Source: an uncultured bacterium (lineage in GTDB: Bacteria; Bacteroidota; Bacteroidia; Chitinophagales; CAIOSU01). From it: 14,586 bases of DNA. This document shows, piece by piece, positions 1 through 5,645 of this stretch (its first letter is position 1; each line of letters starts with the position of its first letter). The position numbers and the translations under genes are program-made. Under the pieces are notes generated by a model. The model saw only the letters and a program-made list of their open reading frames with translations, was not told the origin of the DNA and did not search any database. The stretch covers positions 1 through 14,586 of the forward strand of contig CAIOSU010000124.1 of assembly GCA_903861055.1 (NCBI GenBank), given 5' to 3'.

Positions 1-15
1 ACATTCAAATCGTAC

Positions 16-1269
16 CTACTCAGATAAGTGCCCCTTTCCTTTGTCAAGGGCGGGTTTGTAGGCAAAATAGAGAAAAAACAGGGTGGTGAGGTAAAAGGCC
101 GTACCCACTTGGTTCTCGAGCGGATACTCGGGTATGAGCGAGGTAATAGCAATGAGATTGAAGCAAATGAACAAGATGTTGCGCCACCGCCACGCCAGCC
201 ACAGCGGGTAAAACACGGCCCAAACAAACACCGCCAGCCCCAAAAAGCCCAAGCCCACAAATACATACAGGAACTGGTTGTGCGGGTCGAGGCCGTTTTC
301 TTGGGCAAGCTCGGGGTAGTGCGCTTGGTAGTATGCGCCCATGGTACTCTGTATATCGCCATAGCCAACACCCAGCCACTTTTCGGCCTTACCTGCCTGC
401 CACGACACCACTATGGAGCGCAGCCTGCGGGCATCGCTATAAGCAGCGGTATCGCCCTCTTTAAAGCGCTCTAGGTCGTATACCATATAGTTCACCTTAT
501 TGGTAAAGGTAGGCACGGTGTAGTAGGCCACCAACGGCACCAAGGGCAACAAAAGCAACAACGAGCCCAACAGTGCAAACTTGCGGGTGCGCCATATTTC
601 GTAAACTATAATAGCTGCCAAACACAGGTAAAGCGCCAGCAAACCACTTCTAATGGCCCAAATATGGATAAAGGCCACCAAAAACAAGGTGCCCCCCAAT
701 AGTAGCCATTTCTCCCAGTGGTACTTTATCACAAACCCACTGCGAAACAATTGGTAGCCGCTAACGGCCGCAAACACCGCCATTAAGCTAAACCGTATGT
801 GGTTGAAGGGCGTTGGCATGGTTTTGCCACGGGTTATGCCCTCGGTTATGGCCTCCCTATCGGCCAGATAAATGCCCACCGATATTATTGACCCCGCAAT
901 CATCAATGCCCAAATAAAATACAGCGTGAGGTTTACTTGCCGCTCGGTGGATTTGGGCAAAACAAAAAACGCCAGCGGCAGCAGCAAGAATGGCAGCTTA
1001 ATGCGCAAGCGCTCCAGCCAAGTAGTCAGGTCGTGGCTATACAGTCCGCTGGCCAACACCAATATAAAAAACAGCACAAATATGCCCGCCGAGGGTTCCA
1101 AAGCCAGATAAGGTATCCGGCGCAGTGCGTTGGGCGCCGCAAGGGCCGTGAGAAACAAACCGCCCATAGCAACGCTCATAACCAGTGGGGTAACCTTTAC
1201 CAAGGCAATACCCAGGAATATGAGAGCAACCCAAAAGCCGGGCGAAATGTATAGCAGGCGTTTTTTCAT
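16..1269 (-). CDS. O-antigen ligase family (Wzy/WaaL-like) polytopic membrane protein
   Basis: A 417-residue inner-membrane protein with about ten or more hydrophobic segments, the usual size and layout of the O-antigen ligase/polymerase (Wzy_C) family, which moves or polymerises undecaprenyl-linked glycans on the periplasmic face. Family-like features are an Arg-Ser-Gly turn after a long helix (about residues 207-209, AIRSGLLAL), a large periplasmic loop (about 250-330) with the motif WLGVGYGD (298-305), and the loop end DPHNQFLYVFVGLG (328-341), whose His330 sits where the ligase family keeps an essential His. The ATG at 1269 is supported by a promoter just upstream. It diverges from the ECF sigma gene and has no same-strand partner in view, since its stop lies near the window edge. 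The substrate cannot be told: lipopolysaccharide ligase, polysaccharide polymerase and protein O-glycosyl ligase remain possible. Confidence 0.82.
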   Translation of the reverse strand: MKKRLLYISPGFWVALIFLGIALVKVTPLVMSVAMGGLFLTALAAPNALRRIPYLALEPSAGIFVLFFILVLASGLYSHDLTTWLERLRIKLPFLLLPLAFFVLPKSTERQVNLTLYFIWALMIAGSIISVGIYLADREAITEGITRGKTMPTPFNHIRFSLMAVFAAVSGYQLFRSGFVIKYHWEKWLLLGGTLFLVAFIHIWAIRSGLLALYLCLAAIIVYEIWRTRKFALLGSLLLLLPLVPLVAYYTVPTFTNKVNYMVYDLERFKEGDTAAYSDARRLRSIVVSWQAGKAEKWLGVGYGDIQSTMGAYYQAHYPELAQENGLDPHNQFLYVFVGLGFLGLAVFVWAVFYPLWLAWRWRNILFICFNLIAITSLIPEYPLENQVGTAFYLTTLFFLYFAYKPALDKGKGHLSE

Positions 1270-1277
1270 GAATGCAG

Positions 1278-1307
1278 CAAAACTACGCTTAAACGTGGTA
1301 TCGCAAA
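1278..1307 (-). promoter_or_regulatory. Bacteroidota-type promoter of the O-antigen-ligase-like gene
   Basis: Read on the minus strand, TTTG (1307-1304) is followed after 18 bases by TAGTTTTG (1285-1278), matching both halves of the Bacteroidota housekeeping promoter (TTTG, about 19 bases, TAnnTTTG). The -7 box ends only 8 bases before the ATG at 1269, so the 5' leader should be extremely short. Confidence 0.65.
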
Positions 1308-1429
1308 AACGAGTATGTATTGGGCCACATTAATTTGCCTTTGGCACAAAATTAGCAGCCGTTGTAAAAAAGAAACATCGAATTGATGTTTGGCTATCTA
1401 TTACAAACTTAAAATTTCTAAATTTGAGC

Positions 1430-2011
1430 GTGGCTACAGAAAAAGACGATAAATTAAGGAAAGACCAACTTTTTGAAAAAGAGTTTTTTCCCCACATGGA
1501 CGCGCTATACAACTTCGCGTTTCACCTTACCTATGACGAGGACGACGCCAACGACCTAGTGCAGGAAACCTATATGAAGGCCTATCGTTTTGCCAATTCG
1601 TATGTGGAAGGAACTAATGCAAAAGCGTGGTTGTTCAAAATCTTGAAGAACGCGTTTATAAATGAGTATCGGAAAAAATCGAAACAACCTAACAAGGTTG
1701 ACTATGAGGAGATAGTGAGCTACCACGACCAAGAAGATGTTCAACTGGTAGGCACGCTTGATTTGAGAGAGGAGATCTTCCAGGATATGTTGGGAGATGA
1801 AGTGACCAAAGCCATTAATACATTGCCTGTTGATTTCCGTACGGTAATCTTATTGTGCGATATTGAAGGCTTTACGTACGAAGAAATTGCAAAGATAATT
1901 GATATACCTATCGGCACGGTGCGGTCTCGGCTGCACAGGGCCCGGCAAATGCTGAAGGAATTATTGGAAGATTACGCAAAAACTTTAGGTTACAAAGAAA
2001 ACAAAGAGTAA
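1430..2011 (+). CDS. RNA polymerase sigma-70 factor, ECF subfamily (SigR/RpoE-like)
   Basis: About 193 residues with both ECF sigma domains. Region 2 runs over about residues 14-84, with DANDLVQETYMKAYRF (core binding and -10 recognition) and WLFKILKNAFINEYRKKSK. Region 4 runs over about 125-183, with LPVDFRTVILLCDIEGF and a helix-turn-helix, YEEIAKIIDIPIGTVRSRLHR, that reads the -35 element. It closely resembles the sigma factor that Bacteroidota keep beside a small zinc-finger anti-sigma protein, and that gene follows here with a one-base TAATG overlap, so translation is probably coupled. The start is uncertain: there is no early in-frame ATG, and the candidates are TTG 1424 and GTG 1430. 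I take GTG because TTG lies inside a TAAATTTG sequence that resembles a -7 box. A start at the ATG near 1496 would cut into conserved region 2 and is unlikely. The regulon cannot be inferred here. Confidence 0.9.
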   Translation: MATEKDDKLRKDQLFEKEFFPHMDALYNFAFHLTYDEDDANDLVQETYMKAYRFANSYVEGTNAKAWLFKILKNAFINEYRKKSKQPNKVDYEEIVSYHDQEDVQLVGTLDLREEIFQDMLGDEVTKAINTLPVDFRTVILLCDIEGFTYEEIAKIIDIPIGTVRSRLHRARQMLKELLEDYAKTLGYKENKE

Positions 2012-2250
2012 TGGGTCACGATTGTTCAAAAGTACTCTCCAAGGTTTTCCTTGCGTTGGATGGAGAAATGACAGAGGAAGAGGAAAAGTCATTTTTAAAA
2101 CAACTACAAGAATGCTCTTGTTGCTTGGGTCAGTTCGAAATTGAAAAGGAATTTAAGAGCTTCCTGCAGCAAAAGGTGGAGAAAAAATGTGTGAAAGCGG
2201 AAACGGTCAGTGCCATCAAAACCAAGATCAGCACACAAGCGTTTGCCTGA
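2011..2250 (+). CDS. RsrA-like ZAS-type anti-sigma factor with Gln in place of the zinc-ligand His
   Basis: A 79-residue soluble protein that probably binds and silences the sigma factor encoded just upstream, since its ATG overlaps that gene's TAA. It follows the layout of redox-sensing zinc-associated anti-sigma factors such as Streptomyces RsrA: an early Cys (Cys5, DCSKVL), a helix ending DGEMTEEEE, then the core CxxC (Cys35-Ser-Cys-Cys38) and a C-terminal helix. In the family the core is His-x3-Cys-x2-Cys. Here the His position is Gln31 (codon CAA), giving QLQECSCC, and there are extra cysteines at 37 and 60. His3 or Cys37 might substitute as a ligand, or zinc and redox control may differ or be lost. 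There is no membrane segment, so this is not a membrane-bound FecR-type regulator. Assignment rests on alignment by eye and on gene context. Confidence 0.75.
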   Translation: MGHDCSKVLSKVFLALDGEMTEEEEKSFLKQLQECSCCLGQFEIEKEFKSFLQQKVEKKCVKAETVSAIKTKISTQAFA

Positions 2251-2350
2251 TTGGGGTAACTGTTCCGTCTGATTATTGCCGCTGGTTGCGAAATACACCA
2301 CCCCTCTTTGCATTTCGCCCATTTTAATTTGGATGTATTTGCTTTGCCAC

Positions 2351-2381
2351 TTGCCCACCTGCCCAGCACGTTGTAATTTTA
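2351..2381 (+). promoter_or_regulatory. Probable promoter of the PorP/SprF-lipoprotein operon
   Basis: TTG (2351-2353), 20 bases, then TAATTTTA (2374-2381) resembles the Bacteroidota promoter with one mismatch in the last base of TAnnTTTG. The box lies 5 bases before the GTG at 2387. It overlaps the coding region that longer upstream starts would need, so it favours the GTG start. Confidence 0.45.
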
Positions 2382-2386
2382 GCCCC

Positions 2387-3571
2387 GTGCAAACATTTAC
2401 CACTACCCTATTTTTACTTTTCTTCATACTGTTTTGCCCATTTGTGGCTAATGCACAAGTGAGCCCAGATAGTGTTATAGTAACCGATTCGGTTACAAGC
2501 ATTATTGAGCCGGCAAACGACAGTGTAACTCAATACGATTTTACCCCACCGGCTACGTTACCGCTGGCATCAGAGCTTAATAGTGCGCCATTGGTATCTG
2601 ATTCTGCGCTGCCTTTCCAAGGCGAGATAACTCTGCTATATGTAATCCCCAACCACAATTGGTGGAACAATACGTTTGTAAGCCTTTTCCAAAACCCCGC
2701 CATGACGGCCTTTAACGAGCAGCACAACTTTTTGCTGCAGTGGGAAGCCCCGTTTTATATATCGCGGTTTGGCGGCGGCACAGGTATGTTTGCCTACGAT
2801 TTTAACGTGCCCATGCTTCGCGAGAAACACCCCGGCAAATTCAATTGGGGCACTGGCATATACTACCGCGCCATGAACTATGGCGATAGGTTTAAGCGCA
2901 CCCAATTTGGTATTACCCATTCGTTTAGCGCCAACCTTAAAAAAGGCGGTCAACTGCGGTTGGGGTTTGAGTTTTTCAATTTCTATATACACCCGCTTAC
3001 CGAAGTGCAGGTAGACGGGCAAATAGCTCCCAACCAAGGCAGCGGCACCCGTGTCAGCGACAACCAACTTGATGGTGGCGTGTTGGGATATGGCATGCTC
3101 AATTTTGGCATTTGGTACCAAAAACGGAACTTCTTTGTGGGTGCAGCTGCCAACAACATCAATACCCTAGAAGGTTGGCACTTCGGCGGCGACGAAAAAG
3201 AGCGGGCCATGCCCATGGAACTATACGTGCACGGCGGCTATCACTTTGAGCTTGGTCCAATAGTGCTTACACCAATGCTTGAGTATTACAGCAAAAATAT
3301 TACAGTGCAAGCCTTTAGGCCGCGCATCAATGTGCAATCGTTTAAGGGCAAACTGCTTACGGGGGTGGGTTATGGCAGCAAAACGGTAACCGCCAATGTG
3401 GGCTATAGGATAAAGTTTTTGACCTTTAACCTAGAAGGCGGTGTTTCTACACACACCTATGGCCCGCTAAAGGGTGGCTGGGTAGCATCGGGCAACGTTA
3501 TCTTCCATTTCAAAGGGAAAAAGAACCAGCCCAATAGTGGTATCATAATAATTGAAAACAACAAGCCATGA
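2387..3571 (+). CDS. PorP/SprF family type IX secretion membrane protein
   Basis: From GTG 2387 this is 394 residues: a hydrophobic signal peptide (1-23, cleavage after ANA before Gln24), a Ser/Asp/Thr/Pro-rich stretch (about 24-90), then an outer-membrane beta-barrel made of alternating aromatic strands. The barrel opens with SLFQNPAM (about 99-106), resembling the NPA motif of PorP/SprF proteins. Later features are repeated Gly-aromatic strands and a closing strand ASGNVIFHFKG. PorP/SprF proteins work with the T9SS, and some are needed for export of a partner with a type B C-terminal domain encoded nearby. The next gene, overlapping by ATGA, ends in such a domain. Upstream starts at TTG 2276 and ATG 2333 stay open, but the added residues look non-coding and cover a promoter-like site. 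Without them the signal peptide n-region has no Lys or Arg, a mild objection to GTG. Confidence 0.75.
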   Translation: MQTFTTTLFLLFFILFCPFVANAQVSPDSVIVTDSVTSIIEPANDSVTQYDFTPPATLPLASELNSAPLVSDSALPFQGEITLLYVIPNHNWWNNTFVSLFQNPAMTAFNEQHNFLLQWEAPFYISRFGGGTGMFAYDFNVPMLREKHPGKFNWGTGIYYRAMNYGDRFKRTQFGITHSFSANLKKGGQLRLGFEFFNFYIHPLTEVQVDGQIAPNQGSGTRVSDNQLDGGVLGYGMLNFGIWYQKRNFFVGAAANNINTLEGWHFGGDEKERAMPMELYVHGGYHFELGPIVLTPMLEYYSKNITVQAFRPRINVQSFKGKLLTGVGYGSKTVTANVGYRIKFLTFNLEGGVSTHTYGPLKGGWVASGNVIFHFKGKKNQPNSGIIIIENNKP

Positions 3572-4206
3572 GCGCCACAAAAGCCACCGTTACGCTATTG
3601 CTGCTTGCGCTGCTGACACAAGTAGCTTGCGAGAAAAAGCCTCTGGAAGAGACCATTCCGCTGCCCGCATCGTTGTGGGTGAGCGAAGTTGATGAGGGCG
3701 ACACACTAGTGGCCTTAGCAGGCTGCCTGGAGACGGTTCAAGTAGAGATAAGGGGTGTAAGCAGTGAGGCTACTTTTGCCTGGACACCCGGCAACTCCCG
3801 CTCCAATAGAATTGAAATAGACCGCAATGGGCCACGCGAACAACTATATGAGTACCAAGTAACCATTACCGATACCGATGCCACCTACCAGCGCTTGGTG
3901 CAAGTATTGTTTTACGATACCGACTCGTTTTCGAAAATACCCTTTATATACGAAACCATAATACCACGCGGCGGAGGTGCATTCTTAATTGATAAGCCCA
4001 AATGTGCTTTTTGGGTGCGGATGGCACTTTACGATGCCGACAGTGGAGACGAAGTATACCGCTACAATGGCTCAGGACGACCGCTTTGGGATGGCCGATA
4101 TAAAGGCAATGCTGCGCCAGTGGGTTACTACTATTATACCCTTGAGCTAGTGTTTTATGACGGTAGCCAAAGCCAATATGATGGCGTGGTAGAGCTGCTC
4201 CGCTAA
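3568..4206 (+). CDS. Small putative lipoprotein: Ig/PKD-like fold plus type B T9SS (gliding-associated) C-terminal-like domain
   Basis: A 212-residue envelope protein. Residues 1-20 are a hydrophobic leader ending QVAC, with Cys21 followed by EKKP. This looks like a lipoprotein signal, although Gln at -3 is unusual for a lipobox. Residues about 45-115 read like an Ig/PKD beta-sandwich (FAWTPG, then YEYQVTITDTDATYQRLVQV). Residues about 125-212 fit the gliding-motility-associated (CHU_C, type B) sorting domain: LWDGRYKGNAAPVGYYYYTLEL (about 173-194) and a final GVVELLR match the WDG-Y-G-P-G-Y-Y pattern and last strand. The usual TPNGDGxND entry motif is degenerate (PRGGGAFLI, 133-141). The start overlaps the stop of the PorP/SprF gene by 4 bases, so the two are co-translated and may be a barrel and its cognate client. 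Large adhesins of this class usually exceed 1,000 residues; this one is tiny. It converges on the ceramidase-like gene. Confidence 0.7.
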   Translation: MSATKATVTLLLLALLTQVACEKKPLEETIPLPASLWVSEVDEGDTLVALAGCLETVQVEIRGVSSEATFAWTPGNSRSNRIEIDRNGPREQLYEYQVTITDTDATYQRLVQVLFYDTDSFSKIPFIYETIIPRGGGAFLIDKPKCAFWVRMALYDADSGDEVYRYNGSGRPLWDGRYKGNAAPVGYYYYTLELVFYDGSQSQYDGVVELLR

Positions 4207-4209
4207 GAG

Positions 4210-5049
4210 TTACACGGTAAGTTCTTTATGCTCCGAGAGGTAGTAACGATAGATAAAGTATAACGATACGGCATTGAGTATGTGCCAAGCACCGTGCCCC
4301 TGCACCCAAGTATTGGGGTTGCACCATGGGTTGCCGGTAAGCGACAAATTCCAGATGATAAAGGCCAGAATAAATGCACCCATAAAGGCAAAGGCCATGA
4401 AGGCGCTGGCTCCCGTTTTCTTTGTCAGCACAAAATACAACTCAATAACCGAGGCCAAAACGATGTAGCTAGCAAATATGAGCAAAATAGACTCAATGCC
4501 AAATACATGAGTTATAGGGCCAAAATGCACCGCTATGCAGATAGCCAGCACTATGGTAAAGCAGATGGAGAATTGACGTGGCACCCAGCCCAGCAAACGC
4601 TTAAGCGCATAACTAAGCATAAACGAGGCTATCAAATACATGCTTAGCACATCAAAAAAGCCGCCAATATGCGCCGTGCTGGCGTGCATGGCCATTGAGC
4701 CTGGCCCCAACAACACCAACAAACAAGCAAAAAACGTAGGGTAAAAAAGCGTGCGCGAAAACGGATTGCTATTGGCGCCGTATTGCCCTTTGCGCTGCTG
4801 CCAGCCAATTAATAGCCCAACAAAAATAAATGCCAGGTTGCTCCAAGTATTGGCCGGCTGCTTAATAAGCCCTGGGGCAAATGCCTCGCAAAACACATCA
4901 GAATTGGCACCTGCAGGCCCAAACCAATTGCCCAGCAAAGCCACAAACAATAGCCCCATTGAAGCAATTGATATTACCACTGGTAGCATGAATATGATAG
5001 ACCTATTGTTGGGTTCGTTGTGCAACGCAATCAAATTGATAAATGTCAT
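4210..5049 (-). CDS. Ceramidase-domain (CREST superfamily) integral membrane hydrolase
   Basis: A 279-residue protein with about seven membrane helices and the metal-site pattern of the alkaline ceramidase/PAQR (CREST) superfamily. Motif one is FCEAFAPG, then PANTWSNLAF (Glu55, Ser70, Asn71). Motif two is GPGSMAMHAS (116-124, with Ser118 and His122) followed by FFDVLSMY (Asp133). Motif three is GHGAWHIL (251-258, with His252 and His256). In the family the Ser, Asp and three His side chains hold zinc and cleave amide or related lipid bonds. Many Bacteroidota make sphingolipids, so ceramide or another amide-linked lipid is a sensible substrate, but that is inference. ATG 5049 is used; a second ATG at 4989, right before the first helix, is equally possible. 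Its stop lies 3 bp from that of the converging lipoprotein gene. No operon partner is visible. Confidence 0.78.
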   Translation of the reverse strand: MTFINLIALHNEPNNRSIIFMLPVVISIASMGLLFVALLGNWFGPAGANSDVFCEAFAPGLIKQPANTWSNLAFIFVGLLIGWQQRKGQYGANSNPFSRTLFYPTFFACLLVLLGPGSMAMHASTAHIGGFFDVLSMYLIASFMLSYALKRLLGWVPRQFSICFTIVLAICIAVHFGPITHVFGIESILLIFASYIVLASVIELYFVLTKKTGASAFMAFAFMGAFILAFIIWNLSLTGNPWCNPNTWVQGHGAWHILNAVSLYFIYRYYLSEHKELTV

Positions 5050-5105
5050 TAACAGTCAGCAACAAAATAGTAACAAGTTTCCAGATAGTGGTTTGCAAGT
5101 TGTGC

Positions 5106-5113
5106 TATCTTTG
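5106..5113 (+). promoter_or_regulatory. -7 promoter element upstream of the DUF3817 gene
   Basis: TATCTTTG is a perfect match to the Bacteroidota -7 consensus TAnnTTTG, 15 bases before the ATG at 5129. I see no TTTG at the right distance upstream, so the -33 half is weak. The box argues that the coding region begins at 5129 rather than at earlier in-frame codons. Confidence 0.55.
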
Positions 5114-5128
5114 TTCGAAAATAACCCC

Positions 5129-5419
5129 ATGTCATCACTCAGCACGCTTATGGGCCAATTGCGGTTGGTTGCGTTTTTAGAAGGTTTATCGCTGGTTTTA
5201 TTGCTATTTGTAGCAATGCCTCTAAAGTATATGCTTGATATGCCTGCTATGGTGCGCTTTGTAGGTATGGGTCATGGCCTATTGTTTGTGGCATATGTTA
5301 TTTATGTCTTGCTGGCCAAAGCAGAGTTTAAATGGTCGGTTGGTAAAACGCTATTAGCTATATTTCTATCAGTAGTGCCCTTCGGTACTTTTTGGGCCGA
5401 CTGGAAACTATTTAGATAA
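5129..5419 (+). CDS. DUF3817 family small integral membrane protein
   Basis: A 96-residue protein with three membrane helices. It matches the DUF3817 pattern: an opening helix LRLVAFLEGLSLVLLLFVAM followed by PLKYMLDMPAMVRFVG, then the conserved GMGHGLLFVAYVIYVL, and a closing SVVPFGTFWADWKL. The reading frame stays open far upstream, but that stretch is antisense to the ceramidase-like gene. The ATG at 5129 gives the normal family length and sits just after a -7 box. The family has no established function; it is a compact inner-membrane protein present in many bacterial phyla. It is a single-gene unit, ended by a strong hairpin directly after the stop. Confidence 0.85.
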   Translation: MSSLSTLMGQLRLVAFLEGLSLVLLLFVAMPLKYMLDMPAMVRFVGMGHGLLFVAYVIYVLLAKAEFKWSVGKTLLAIFLSVVPFGTFWADWKLFR

Positions 5420-5420
5420 A

Positions 5421-5452
5421 GTAAAAAGCACCGAAAAATCGGTGCTTTTTAC
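5421..5452. terminator. Strong, probably bidirectional intrinsic terminator
   Basis: A perfect 14-bp stem (GTAAAAAGCACCGA at 5421-5434 against its complement at 5439-5452) closes a 4-base AAAA loop. Because the stem carries A5 on one side and T5 on the other, it can end transcription of the DUF3817 gene on the plus strand and of the converging tRNA-Arg on the minus strand, whose 3' end is 10 bases away. Confidence 0.9.
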
Positions 5453-5462
5453 TTCAATTGGG

Positions 5463-5534
5463 TGATCTCGACGGGAATCGAACCCATATCAAAAGTTTAG
5501 GAAACTTCTATTCTATCCGTTGAACTACGAGATC
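5463..5534 (-). tRNA. tRNA-Arg (anticodon CCT)
   Basis: A 72-nt cloverleaf read on the minus strand. The acceptor stem GATCTCG/CGAGATC has 7 perfect pairs and the discriminator is A. The D arm is GTTC/GAAT with the GG pair in its loop. The anticodon stem GAAGT/ACTTT encloses the loop TTCCTAA, anticodon CCT at plus positions 5499-5501, which decodes AGG. The variable loop is TGAT. The T arm ATGGG/CCCGT encloses TTCGATT. The 3' CCA is not fully encoded: the genome reads ACCC. A promoter lies upstream and a hairpin terminator downstream. Confidence 0.96.
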
Positions 5535-5549
5535 AAAAAAACGTGACGG

Positions 5550-5580
5550 CAAAGATAGGCTATTTCTGCTTTTAGGTAAA
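5550..5580 (-). promoter_or_regulatory. Promoter of tRNA-Arg
   Basis: On the minus strand a perfect -7 box TATCTTTG (5557-5550) lies 15 bases before the tRNA 5' end at 5534. A one-mismatch -33 element, TTTA (5580-5577), stands 19 bases upstream of it. The tRNA therefore seems to be transcribed on its own and not only by read-through from the hydrolase gene. Confidence 0.6.
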
Positions 5581-5590
5581 ATGTAAAAAC

Positions 5591-5623
5591 AAAAATGCCG
5601 CCCCAGTTTCCTAAGGCGGCATT
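5591..5623 (-). terminator. Intrinsic terminator of the secreted hydrolase gene
   Basis: On the minus strand AATGCCGCC (5623-5615) pairs with GGCGGCATT (5602-5594) in a perfect 9-bp stem with a 12-base loop, followed by a T-rich run (TTTTTGTTTTT including the end of the stem). It follows the hydrolase stop codon by about 22 bases. Its loop contains 10 bases complementary to the anticodon loop of the downstream tRNA-Arg. Confidence 0.88.
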
Positions 5624-5645
5624 GGTATAAAGCTAAGCAAATAGT

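Noticed and set aside
28..474. Plus-strand open frame of 148 codons
   Set aside because: It is the antisense shadow of the O-antigen-ligase-like gene, with low-complexity Gln/His/Pro-rich composition and no start signal.
2636..3121. Minus-strand open frame of 161 codons
   Set aside because: It is antisense to the PorP/SprF barrel, and its composition follows the complement of aromatic strand codons.
4751..5128. In-frame upstream extension of the DUF3817 gene (would make 222 residues)
   Set aside because: It is antisense to the ceramidase-like gene, the added residues lack any membrane-protein character, and a perfect -7 box plus ATG at 5129 gives the normal family length.
5463..5534. tRNA-Arg as an integration site for a mobile element
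   Set aside because: No integrase and no direct copy of the tRNA 3' end are present in the window. The only repeated piece is a 10-base inverted match in a terminator loop.
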